DNA from: Bacillota bacterium
Lineage (GTDB): Bacteria; Bacillota; Clostridia; Oscillospirales; Ruminococcaceae
Assembly (NCBI GenBank): GCA_023460535.1
Contig: JAEWPV010000018.1
Coordinates: 7,608-71,607, forward strand
DNA length: 64,000 bases
Reading direction: 5' to 3'
The position numbers and the translations under genes were made by a program. Below, one piece after another: positions 51,791 to 59,230 of the stretch. Under the pieces are notes generated by a model. The model had not been told where the DNA came from. It ran no database searches and saw only the letters and a program-made list of their open reading frames with translations. Position 1 is the first letter of the stretch, and each line of letters starts with the position of its first letter.

Positions 51791-52009
51791 ATGAAGCGCA
51801 AAATAATCATGATATTGGCGGCAGCACTCGCGATAGTAATGATTGCGGCAGCTTTTGCCCCCCTTCTGTTTGCCGAGACGGTTCAACGCACGTTTTTCTT
51901 ACCCGACATACCGCCGCTTGCAGTGAGCATTGTTCTGTACGCGGCACTTTGCGCAGTAGCGCTGCTTGTTATCGTCAGAATCGTGCTGTCGTTCATTAAG
52001 AAAAAGTAG
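51791..52009 (+). CDS. small two-helix membrane protein, unknown
   Basis: A 72-aa protein with two hydrophobic segments (IIMILAAALAIVMIAAAFAP and LAVSIVLYAALCAVALLVIV) and a Lys-rich end. No family recognised. It is 54 nt after ftsZ and before a strong terminator, so it is probably cotranscribed with ftsZ. Confidence 0.65.
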   Translation: MKRKIIMILAAALAIVMIAAAFAPLLFAETVQRTFFLPDIPPLAVSIVLYAALCAVALLVIVRIVLSFIKKK

Positions 52010-52027
52010 TTAAGCATAATAAAATTA

Positions 52028-52074
52028 ACCCCGAGATGGTTTTGCATTTTGCAATACTATCTCGGGGTATTTTT
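52028..52074 (+). terminator. terminator ending the ftsZ region
   Basis: ACCCCGAGAT (52028-52037) with ATCTCGGGGT (52059-52068) around a loop that itself holds a small TTGC/GCAA stem, then TTTTT. Confidence 0.88.
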
Positions 52075-52212
52075 CGGTCTACATCGCACTTGTTTGACTT
52101 TGCCTTTCTTTGACTTAATATGTCACCGCAGGCTTTTTCTCGGCATAAGATGGTTTAGTAGGGGCGCCCCTATGTAATTTTATCCAACGAAAAGCGATGG
52201 AGGTATAACAGG

Positions 52213-52422
52213 ATGAAGAACAGCTATGGCGAAGAGGGAGCATTGGCTGCAATTTCATGCGATGCGTTTACCAACCAGCCTATCTCGTATGCAATGGCAT
52301 ATGTTGCTTTTCAGACGTGGGAGAAGCCGTACGATCCGGAGGTCGGGTTTGTGCGGGGCACCATCTTTCCCAGTCTTGATAAGCCGTTCTTAGGCGAGGA
52401 GGTCATACCGCGTGGAAAATAA
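52213..52422 (+). CDS. cotJA: spore coat associated protein CotJA
   Basis: A 69-aa protein with SYAMAYVAFQTWEKPYDPEV and GFVRGTIFPSLDKPFLGEE, the CotJA pattern. In Bacillus, cotJABC is made in the mother cell under sigma E and the products sit in the inner coat. GGAGG lies 9 nt before the ATG. Upstream there is no clear sigma-E box; a perfect 14-bp palindrome TAGGGGCGCCCCTA sits at 52159-52172. Confidence 0.93.
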   Translation: MKNSYGEEGALAAISCDAFTNQPISYAMAYVAFQTWEKPYDPEVGFVRGTIFPSLDKPFLGEEVIPRGK

Positions 52423-52669
52423 GACAACGCTTCTCAGAAGAATTCAGGTCAGCGATTTTGCGCTGCTGGAGGCAAACCTGTTCCTTGATACGCACCCCAA
52501 AGACCAGGACGCGCTGGCATACTACAGCAAGCATCTTGCGCTAAGAGAAAAGGCGGTAAAGGAGTATGTGAAAAAGTACGGTCCTCTGACTGCAAGTCAG
52601 TTTGACGGGGGATCATCGTGGAGATGGGTCGAAGGTCCATGGCCATGGGAAAGAGCAAGTGAGGTGTAG
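52412..52669 (+). CDS. cotJB: spore coat protein CotJB
   Basis: An 85-aa protein with LLRRIQVSDFALLEANLFLD, THPKDQDALAYYSKH and the Trp-rich end SSWRWVEGPWPWE, diagnostic of CotJB. GTG 52412 lies inside the last codons of cotJA (11-nt overlap), so translation is coupled. Confidence 0.94.
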   Translation: MENKTTLLRRIQVSDFALLEANLFLDTHPKDQDALAYYSKHLALREKAVKEYVKKYGPLTASQFDGGSSWRWVEGPWPWERASEV

Positions 52670-52672
52670 CAT

Positions 52673-53302
52673 ATGTGGATATATGAAAAAAAGCTGCAGT
52701 ATCCAGTAAAGATTGCCCGCCCCAATCCCGCCCTTGCACGGGTAGTAATCACGCAGTTTGGCGGGCCTCATGGTGAACTGGGTGCCGCCAACCGGTACCT
52801 GTCGCAAAGATACTCCATGCCATATGATGAAGTCGTGGGTACGTTGACTGACATTGGCACCGAAGAACTGGGCCACGTAGAGATGGTATGCGCCATCGTA
52901 TATCAGCTTACAAGAAATCTCTCAGAGAAGGACATAAAAGAAAGCGGATTCGATACCTATTTTGTTGACCATACCACCGGCTTGTATCCAATCGCCGCAT
53001 CAGGTGTGCCGTTTGACGCAAGCACCTTCTCTTCTTCCGGCGATGTACTGGCGGACCTTCATGAGGATTTGGCAGCGGAGCAAAAGGCAAGGGTATCGTA
53101 TGATAATATCCTGCGACTTGCCGATGACCCGGATGTCAGAGACCCCATCAAGTTCCTACGTGAGCGCGAGATCGTCCATTTCCAGCGTTTTGGCGAGGCA
53201 CTTAGGATCTCGCAAGACCATCTGGATTCCAGAAACTTTTACGCCTTTAACCCCGCATTCGATAAGCCTAAGGGCAATGTTCGGGGTACGGCGAGTAAGT
53301 AA
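52673..53302 (+). CDS. cotJC: manganese catalase-like spore coat protein CotJC
   Basis: A 209-aa ferritin-like protein of the manganese catalase family. It has MWIYEKKLQYPVKI, FGGPHGELGAANRYLSQRYS, DIGTEELGHVEMV with the metal-binding ExxH, and LREREIVHFQRFGEAL with the second ExxxH-like site. It starts 3 nt after cotJB. It may protect spores from peroxide; catalase activity is inferred from family. Confidence 0.95.
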   Translation: MWIYEKKLQYPVKIARPNPALARVVITQFGGPHGELGAANRYLSQRYSMPYDEVVGTLTDIGTEELGHVEMVCAIVYQLTRNLSEKDIKESGFDTYFVDHTTGLYPIAASGVPFDASTFSSSGDVLADLHEDLAAEQKARVSYDNILRLADDPDVRDPIKFLREREIVHFQRFGEALRISQDHLDSRNFYAFNPAFDKPKGNVRGTASK

Positions 53303-53330
53303 CGTAGGGCGGACTAGAAAGAACAATAAA

Positions 53331-53366
53331 GGGGCTGTGACGAAACATGAACTTCGTCACAACCCC
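53331..53366 (+). terminator. hairpin after cotJC (terminator or IS end)
   Basis: GGGGCTGTGACGAA with TTCGTCACAACCCC, 13 of 14 positions paired, 8-nt loop, then AATTTG. It is well placed to stop cotJABC. It also lies where an end of the decayed IS element would be expected, just outside the transposase relic. The weak T-run favours neither. Confidence 0.55.
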
Positions 53367-53470
53367 AATTTGAATGTAGAAGGTTAAAAAGCTGTTGAAT
53401 AAAGACGCAGTCGGCAAAGACAGCTGTCAGCGGCGCAAGAGCTAACGCCCAAGCTCCCAACACTGTGTAG

Positions 53471-53900
53471 TTATTTAAGGATTAGGCGGAAAATTTTCCG
53501 TGCAATTGTGAACCAGTACGGTTTTGTTAAATTTTGCTGTGGTATTTGCTTGTAACCCATGGCAACAATTAAAATTTCAGTGTTCACCTTCTTGTTGCCA
53601 CGGTGCAAAAATCTCTAAAAACCATAATCCTGCTTGATAATGCCAAAACCCCTTCGCTCTGTATGGAACAATTGATTCTGAGAAGTATCCCCTTGGTGAC
53701 GTGATGCGCTCCAAGGATTTTTTTGCGCTGCGCTACAAATCGTTTAGAAACCTGCATTTTGCGGTTGCCTTTTTAGCAAGTACAGTTCTTTTTGTGCGGG
53801 CAACCTGTGCAATCTTCATATTCGCAGTAGTGGACAATGCTTTCAAACCCTGCTTTGCTTTATCTCTTCCCCTCATAAACAGCTTGTAACCTTTGCCTAT
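53471..53900 (-). pseudogene. decayed IS1182-family transposase, C-terminal part
   Basis: The minus strand encodes, in broken frames, GKGYKLF, RDKAKQG, then HYCEYEDCTGCPHKKNCT, KGNRKMQVSKRF, FGIIKQDYGF and RFLHRGNKKVNTEILIVAMGY. These are the zinc-finger-like Cys motif and the C-terminal DDE-domain end typical of IS1182-type transposases. At least two in-frame stops and two frameshifts interrupt it. The N-terminal part is not seen. The element is dead. A plus-strand ORF in this stretch is only its antisense shadow. Confidence 0.75.
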
Positions 53901-54059
53901 TTCAATTACACCAAAAAGCGAGACCTTTGCTCTACTTTCGTAGGTTTAGGGCTCGCTTTATTAGACTGTTTCCTCACAGTGTCAATGTTTGGCTGAGGAA
54001 GAGAGATTCATCGTTGACTTGTATTCAAGAACGGATGCAAGTATAATAATTCCGTTTAC

Positions 54060-54212
54060 ATGTTTGCAAGTACTAAAATGCTGCGAAACCACCATCGACT
54101 TATTCCCGCAAACGAAAAATCAATAAAACACATACTCGACATTAACCTGATGCTATCGTTCCACGTTGAGACGGTAATTCTAATGACGAAATGTGGTTCT
54201 GAGGACATATAA
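54060..54212 (+). pseudogene. possible 3' stump of an RlmD/RumA-type RNA methyltransferase gene
   Basis: A 50-codon frame ends LMLSFHVETVILMTKCGSED. HVETVVLM-like ends are diagnostic of RlmD/TrmA-type uracil methyltransferases, whose last strand reads F-x-H-V-E-T/C-V. The expected upstream body with the SAM and Cys motifs is missing. There is no ribosome site; a promoter-like TTGTAT-17-TATAAT lies at 54019-54047. I read it as a remnant left by IS activity. The match is short, so it is uncertain. Confidence 0.35.
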
Positions 54213-54258
54213 GATAGGTCGACCACTATATGTAGTGGTTTCGGAGTAAAAAATGAGT

Positions 54259-54300
54259 AAAAAACGGGGCAAAAAAGTGCATTTTTTGCCCCGTTTTTTT
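54259..54300. terminator. strong bidirectional terminator
   Basis: An 18-bp perfect stem: six A, CGGGGC, six A (54259-54276) pairing with the mirror (54282-54299) around GTGCA, with T-runs on both sides. It ends the broken lysR gene on the minus strand and any plus-strand transcript from the IS region. A small CCACTA/TAGTGG hairpin lies just before at 54222-54239. Confidence 0.9.
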
Positions 54301-54323
54301 GACCGCTTTTATAGATGACATCC

Positions 54324-55165
54324 CTATTTTTGATGATAACATAGACAGGAGTTGATTAATCTTTGTAGTTTTTTAGAGTAGGTTAATAAAGATATGCTTC
54401 TGGTAAATTCTTTGTCTTTTAATGGTACAGCTTTTACGCTTTTACTTTTAATGGCCATTTTCGGAAGGATCGTTAAACCGACTCCTGCTTTGACGAGTGA
54501 TAAAATAGGATCGTTTTGCCCGACTTCTACGATATTCTCTAAAATAATTCCTTGTTGATTTAAATTACAATCAAGAGCTTTCCGGATATCACAAGGAAGA
54601 GAAGGCAAAATTATATTCTGGTTTACTAATTCACCTAGTGAGATTGATTGATGATCTGCCAAGGGATTGGAATTATGGACAATTACATAATAGGACTCAA
54701 CTAAAATAGGATATACATAGTCCTTTTCTACAACGTCTTGTCCAAATCCAGCATCAATTTTTCCTTCCGATAAAAGGCTTTCAATCTCATCACTCGTGTT
54801 TAAGACCAAAATATTAGCTTTATAACCTGAGTCATTCATCTTTTTTATTATAGCAGGCAATAAAAAGTAGCTTTGCTTGGTAAAGCTGCAATATGAAGCA
54901 CTTTCTCATTGTGTTCTAGGAACTGCTGTTTTAAGGAACCTACTTGATTCAATATCTTTTCAGCCTCATCCAGAAAGAGATCACCTTCATTTGTCAATCT
55001 GACCCCGTTTTTACTTCTTTCAAACAAGGTTACCGCCAGTTCGTTTTCCAGCAGCTTTAGTTGTTTTGTTAAGGCCGGCTGGGAAATATAAAGAGCTTTT
55101 GAAGCTTTATTGATGCTTTTAGCTTCGGCTATCTGCCTAACATAGTACAATTGCTGAAGATTCAA
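54324..55165 (-). pseudogene. LysR family regulator broken by a frameshift
   Basis: The first frame (55165-54848) gives a full HTH domain, MNLQQLYYVRQIAEAKSINK, ASKALYISQPALTKQLKLLE, and ends after LHIAALPSKATFY. The second frame (to 54324) continues PAIIKKMNDSGYKANILVLN and the rest of a LysR substrate domain to SCLCYHQK. The join near 54855-54860 needs one added base next to a T-run, so a single-base deletion or a sequencing slip splits the gene. The whole would be about 280 aa, a bit shorter than usual. It is divergent from the dehydratase at 55284. Confidence 0.85.
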
Positions 55166-55180
55166 TTCATCAACCTCCCA

Positions 55181-55199
55181 TTATAACTACAAGTTATAA
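55181..55199. promoter_or_regulatory. LysR-type binding site in the divergent intergenic region
   Basis: A perfect inverted repeat TTATAAC-TACAA-GTTATAA containing the T-N11-A motif of LysR regulators. It lies 16 nt upstream of the lysR start and 85 nt upstream of the dehydratase start. Confidence 0.7.
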
Positions 55200-55283
55200 C
55201 ATTATGACTACCATGTATTATACAGCTAAGAAGTATAAATGTAAAATACAAGTAAACAATAAAAGAAATTGGAGTTGGTTTAC

Positions 55284-56264
55284 TTGAATAAGCATCAGGT
55301 CAATATCACACTGCAGGATATTATACAGGCTCACAAACGGATTCAAGCCTACATATACCATACGCCGCTGGAATATAGCGAAAAAATCAGCATTTTATAT
55401 GATTCAAATATTTATTTGAAATTGGAGAATCTCCAGGTTACAGGAAGTTTCAAGCCCCGAGGAGCTTTAAACCGGCTTTTGACATTGGATGATACTGAAC
55501 GTAAACGTGGGGTTATAGCACCTTCAGCTGGTAATCACGGAATAGGCTTGGCATATGCAGCCAAAAGACTAAATGTCCCGGCTTATGTTTATTTGCCAAA
55601 GGATGCGGATGCAAGTAAGATTTGTTCATTGGAGAGGTATGGCGCTTTAATAAAATTCTTTGATTCAATCGAAGAAGCAAGATTATCTGCACTAAAAGAC
55701 GCTAAGGAAGATGGATATACTTTTCTTTCTGCTTACAATGATCCATCAGTCATTGCCGCAGACGGAACGGTTGCGTTGGAAATCTTAGACGATCTGCCGG
55801 ATGTGGATACGGTTTTAATATGTATGGGTGGCGGCGGGCTCACAGCAGGCATGTGTATTGCATTAAAATCAGTAAATCCGAATATTCAGGTCTGGGGTAT
55901 ACAAACGGAAAACAGCCCGACATTAGCTGTTTGGCATCGAACCGGAAAGATAACTGATGTAGATATAAAGCCATCGATAGCTGAAGGTTTAAGTGGACCG
56001 ATCGAGCCTGAAACTATTTCTTTTCCTATAATTCAAAATCACATTGACCGAATAATAACTGTGACGGAAGAGGAACTGATTGATGCTATGAAAATAATGC
56101 TGGATTCCCAGTTTATCGTTGAGCCCTCAGGAGTTGCCGGAATTGCTGCGCTAAAGCGATATAGCAAGGAGTTGAACGGTCGTAAAGTGGCTGTAGTGGT
56201 CACAGGGCGTAATATTTCATGGTTACGGTTGATATCATTAGTTAAGTATTTTGCTTTAAGGTAG
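55284..56264 (+). CDS. PLP-dependent threonine/serine dehydratase family enzyme
   Basis: A 326-aa fold-type II PLP enzyme. Motifs are LKLENLQVTGSFKPRGALN with the Schiff-base lysine Lys57, SAGNHGIGLAYAAKRL, the phosphate loop GGGGLTAG, and the end VVVTGRNIS. There is no C-terminal ACT domain, so it resembles the catabolic threonine dehydratase (TdcB) or related ammonia-lyases. TTG 55284 has GGAG 9 nt upstream; TTG 55269 is less likely. It is divergent from the frameshifted LysR gene that probably controlled it. The gene is AT-richer than the housekeeping part. Confidence 0.88.
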   Translation: MNKHQVNITLQDIIQAHKRIQAYIYHTPLEYSEKISILYDSNIYLKLENLQVTGSFKPRGALNRLLTLDDTERKRGVIAPSAGNHGIGLAYAAKRLNVPAYVYLPKDADASKICSLERYGALIKFFDSIEEARLSALKDAKEDGYTFLSAYNDPSVIAADGTVALEILDDLPDVDTVLICMGGGGLTAGMCIALKSVNPNIQVWGIQTENSPTLAVWHRTGKITDVDIKPSIAEGLSGPIEPETISFPIIQNHIDRIITVTEEELIDAMKIMLDSQFIVEPSGVAGIAALKRYSKELNGRKVAVVVTGRNISWLRLISLVKYFALR

Positions 56265-56560
56265 GAATGATAAAAATGTTAACACTTACCAATAACTGAA
56301 GGGTTTTGCAATACATTGAGATTGGTCGCTAATTATAACGATCTGTAAGTTACATTTTATCAAGAAGCAGTTCTATGTTTCGGGGATAACAAATTAACCT
56401 TATACATTTGAACTTTTCAAAGAAAGTATGAAAAGAAACGACAAAACTTTTATCAAAAGAAAATTTGTACTTGAATTATTATATTTACTTGATAAGTAAG
56501 GTTATCCCATAAAACTGAAGGGTGCTTTTTTTATTTCAAAACTTAATAAATTAATATGAA

Positions 56561-56594
56561 GCGCTGTCTTTATAAAAAAGGCAGCGCCTTTTTT
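56561..56594 (+). terminator. intrinsic terminator
   Basis: GCGCTGTCTTT with AAAGGCAGCGC (one G-T pair) around ATAAA-type loop, then TTTTTT (56589-56594). It is about 300 nt after the dehydratase stop. The stretch 56265-56560 holds no gene that I can support. Confidence 0.8.
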
Positions 56595-56640
56595 GCTTTT
56601 CCGAGAAGAGAGCTGAAGTATAAACAATGATTTAACCTCA

Positions 56641-56826
56641 GAAGTAAAAAATGGTGCGGAAGGAACCGGCGCTCTTAAAAAATATGCTCTGCCTCTGCCC
56701 GACAATCTCGACCGCTACATTGGCTGCCACTATCCCGGCGTCGGCTTTATCTGCTGGAGTCCTGACAACTCTTGCCTGAGAACCAAGGTTGAGAAATTCT
56801 GCTGCCGAAGCAATAAGAGATGCTGA
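56641..56826 (+). pseudogene. cysteine-rich coding remnant of unknown origin
   Basis: A plus-strand frame without any start codon, between a stop at 56614 and TGA at 56824, encodes KKYALPLPDNLDRYIGCHYP, then GVGFICWSPDNSCL and KFCCRSNKRC. The codon choice and GC are closer to the core genome than to the AT-rich neighbours. It looks like the C-terminal end of a lost gene. I do not recognise the family. Confidence 0.3.
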
Positions 56827-56872
56827 CCTGAAAAAATAATAGAAATTAAGTTGAAGTGAATATTTACATCTA

Positions 56873-56905
56873 CATAAACTATATATATACTATATTTAGT
56901 TTATG
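56873..56905. promoter_or_regulatory. dyad operator upstream of the Rrf2 gene
   Basis: CATAAACTA (56873-56881) and TAGTTTATG (56897-56905) form a perfect 9-bp inverted repeat with a 15-bp AT-only-like centre. It lies 19 nt before the Rrf2 ATG, next to AAAGGAGG. This is probably the regulator's own operator. Confidence 0.65.
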
Positions 56906-56924
56906 CGTATAAAGGAGGATAAGA

Positions 56925-57341
56925 ATGGCGTACTCATTAGCAATGTATCAAGCGATTTCAATAGTTATATATATTGCATCCAAAAAAGAAGAATGTGAAT
57001 ATGAATTTTTCACTACAATATCTATATCGGAGAGATTAGGGATTTCAGCTCCTACTACTGTTAAAATATTGAATAGCTTAAATGCAGCAGGAATTACTAT
57101 AACTAAAGAGGGGGCAAAGGGTGGTATTACGCTGGCTAAATTACCTTCTGAAATTACATTATTTGATATATTCATAATATTGGAGAAAGATAGACCTCTA
57201 TTTAAAACTGATTTGAATTTTAAAATTCATGGACAGGAAGTAGATGTTTTGAAATCTAAAGTCCAAAAATGTCTAATTGATTCTGAAAAGGCTATGAAGG
57301 AATCCTTAGGCAAAACTACAATACAGGATTTAATGAAATAG
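56925..57341 (+). CDS. Rrf2 family transcriptional regulator
   Basis: A 138-aa protein with a winged HTH (FFTTISISERLGISAPTTVK, ILNSLNAAGITITKEGAKGG, ITLAKLPSEITLFDIFIILE), the Rrf2 pattern. It has only one Cys after the HTH, near residue 113, so the three-Cys Fe-S site of IscR or NsrR is absent. It is more like the YwnA group of redox-sensing or unliganded members. The gene is AT-rich with a strong AAAGGAGG site. The next gene (57584) has the same half-sites upstream and is a likely target. Confidence 0.88.
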   Translation: MAYSLAMYQAISIVIYIASKKEECEYEFFTTISISERLGISAPTTVKILNSLNAAGITITKEGAKGGITLAKLPSEITLFDIFIILEKDRPLFKTDLNFKIHGQEVDVLKSKVQKCLIDSEKAMKESLGKTTIQDLMK

Positions 57342-57439
57342 TATTATCTCAAGAACTCTTTTAATAAGAGTTCTGATTTAATACTCTAACTATATATTAA
57401 TAATATAAAAAATAATATATATATATGTAGTAATATAAA

Positions 57440-57472
57440 GTTTATGAGCCATTACTATATACAAACATAAAC
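57440..57472. promoter_or_regulatory. second pair of the Rrf2-operator half-sites
   Basis: GTTTATG (57440-57446) and CATAAAC (57466-57472) repeat the heptamers of the dyad at 56873-56905, but in the outward order and 19 nt apart. They stand between the Rrf2 gene and the gene at 57584. Binding by the Rrf2 protein is inferred. Confidence 0.4.
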
Positions 57473-57583
57473 ATAGTAACTCGGCTAGATTATGGGCAGA
57501 AAAAATGGTTGAAACAATAAAATAAACCAATGAAAACTCGTGATTAAATTTGATGTCCAGAATAAAAATAAGGTGGTGATTAA

Positions 57584-57931
57584 ATGTTTAATGAAATTTG
57601 TATTTACGAAGCAAAGATCGAGAAACAAGATGAAATTGAAGCACTCATGAAAGAAGTTGCAGAGTTTTATATGACACAGGATGGTGTTGTTGATGTGAAA
57701 TATATCAAGCGTACACATCGTCAAGCCGATTTCAATGCAGTAAAGCAAGGGGAGCTACCTATTGCTTTGACAAGGTTTATGGGTAAAGTAACATATGTTT
57801 TGCTTTGGACTGTTAGAGATGAAGAAACTCACGCAAGAGTGTCAAAACTAGGATTGGAACATTTCTATAAAAGATGGAACAGATGCTTGACAACAATGCC
57901 TAAAATTATTCTAGGTGAAAACATTGTTTAA
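57584..57931 (+). CDS. antibiotic-biosynthesis-monooxygenase-like small protein
   Basis: A 115-aa protein starting MFNEICIYEAKIEKQDEIEA. A beta-alpha-beta pattern (YEAKIEKQDEIEALMKEVAE, YFMTQDGVVDVKYIKRTHR-like) resembles the dimeric ferredoxin-like barrel of ABM and Dabb proteins. There are no clear catalytic residues. AAGGTGG lies about 8 nt before the ATG. It follows the Rrf2 regulator and shares its operator half-sites. The family call is by shape only. Confidence 0.55.
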   Translation: MFNEICIYEAKIEKQDEIEALMKEVAEFYMTQDGVVDVKYIKRTHRQADFNAVKQGELPIALTRFMGKVTYVLLWTVRDEETHARVSKLGLEHFYKRWNRCLTTMPKIILGENIV

Positions 57932-58008
57932 AATGTGCAAAATAGAAAGTTGACGTGTGCATGGGAACAGGTCAGAACATTAATGACTTTTAATTCGGGG
58001 ATAATGAA

Positions 58009-58785
58009 ATGAAGATGCTGGATGTATTTCAAAATTACAATAACTACATTTATAACTATGCCTTGAAATTAACCTGTCACCCGGAAGACGCCCTCGATTT
58101 GACGCAGGACACGTTTTTGCGGGCAATGGAGAAGCTGGATACTTTAAAAAGCGAACAGGCAGTAGCAAGTTGGTTACGAACAATATGCTTTCATGAATTT
58201 GTCAACAAGACAAAAGCAAATCCGCATAAATACTTGGTAGTAGTGGAAGATTGGGAGAAATTAGAGCAGGAAGGATTGCTCTTGGCTGATGTTACCGTGC
58301 AGCCGGAGGATGAGGTTATTGTAGCGGAAGAAATCAGTAATTTACAAAACGGATGTTTTATGGCAATGGTACGAAAGCTGACATTAAATCAGCGTATCAC
58401 CTTTTCACTGGTAGATATGTACGGTCTGCCAATTGAATATGTTGCGAAGCTGTTGGATATCTCTATTGGGGCGACGAAAGGTTTGCTCTATCGAGCAAGA
58501 ATGAATATCGACTCTTTTTTTGTAGACCATTGCAGTATTATCTTTGAAAAAAATCCTTGTAGCTGTAAGGCGTGGATTCAATTTTCAACAAACCGTTTCA
58601 ATCTGCAACGTAAGTCCCATAAGCTTATGGAAAAATTAGACTATAAGCAAAAAGGCTATGTCTTTAGTGAACACGTCAGAAAAAAAGTACAGCATCTTTA
58701 TCACCATATGCCTGAAAAGATGCCCCCCACGGAATGGTATCAAAGTGTTATATCAATTTTGGCATCTGAAAAACAAGGTGGTTAA
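58009..58785 (+). CDS. ECF-type RNA polymerase sigma factor with a C-terminal extension
   Basis: A 258-aa sigma-70 family protein. Region 2 is FQNYNNYIYNYALKLTCHPE, DALDLTQDTFLRAMEKL; region 4 is LTLNQRITFSLVDMYGLPIE, YVAKLLDISIGATKGLLYRA. About 85 further residues hold CSIIFEKNPCSC (a possible zinc site) and basic helices. Such a tail is seen in some ECF groups, where it may take the place of an anti-sigma factor. No anti-sigma gene lies next to it; the downstream gene is convergent. Confidence 0.85.
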   Translation: MKMLDVFQNYNNYIYNYALKLTCHPEDALDLTQDTFLRAMEKLDTLKSEQAVASWLRTICFHEFVNKTKANPHKYLVVVEDWEKLEQEGLLLADVTVQPEDEVIVAEEISNLQNGCFMAMVRKLTLNQRITFSLVDMYGLPIEYVAKLLDISIGATKGLLYRARMNIDSFFVDHCSIIFEKNPCSCKAWIQFSTNRFNLQRKSHKLMEKLDYKQKGYVFSEHVRKKVQHLYHHMPEKMPPTEWYQSVISILASEKQGG

Positions 58786-58786
58786 T

Positions 58787-59230
58787 TTATTCATCGGCAT
58801 CGTAATTGCTTTGCAGTCTTTTTAGAGCGCTGTTAAATTCCTTTGCAATCCTCTTATCGTTAATCCATAACACGAGACTTACGGTCAAATCAATCATGAG
58901 TATGGAAACACCAAGGGATACAGCCATAGAAACACTTGTGAGTATTCCTCCAAAATAAAGAACCGATAGAATGACTGCCTCAAGCAAAACAAAATGGATG
59001 ATATTCCTTATCGCTGTCTGCTTAAAGGACAATTCCCTCTTTGAATAGGTTACAAGTATGGGAAGGGATGCGAGTGCGCCAAAGAGTAGGGGTGACAAAA
59101 ACGCTTCGTAGCCAAAACGGACATCTGTTGCAAAGGTCATACCAACGAGAGCCATAGCGGCACAAATGCAGGCAATTGATACAAAAAAGCTCATCATAAC
59201 CTTTTTTACAAAGAAAGTCTTAAAGTCCAT
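58787..59230 (-). CDS. DUF3021 family membrane protein
   Basis: A 147-aa protein with four membrane helices (VMMSFFVSIACICAAMALVG, AFLSPLLFGALASLPILVTY, FVLLEAVILSVLYFGGILTS, LGVSILMIDLTVSLVLWIND). DUF3021 proteins are the constant partners of small LytTR regulators and are thought to restrain them at the membrane. GGGAGG lies 8 nt before the ATG at 59230. It overlaps the LytTR gene upstream by 11 nt. Confidence 0.85.
   Translation of the reverse strand: MDFKTFFVKKVMMSFFVSIACICAAMALVGMTFATDVRFGYEAFLSPLLFGALASLPILVTYSKRELSFKQTAIRNIIHFVLLEAVILSVLYFGGILTSVSMAVSLGVSILMIDLTVSLVLWINDKRIAKEFNSALKRLQSNYDADE

Noticed and set aside
53701..53889. 62-codon plus-strand ORF
   Set aside because: The opposite strand encodes the IS1182 transposase relic; the ORF is its antisense.
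56502..56705. 67-codon minus-strand ORF
   Set aside because: It reads across an intrinsic terminator and the opposite strand of the Cys-rich remnant, with no ribosome site.
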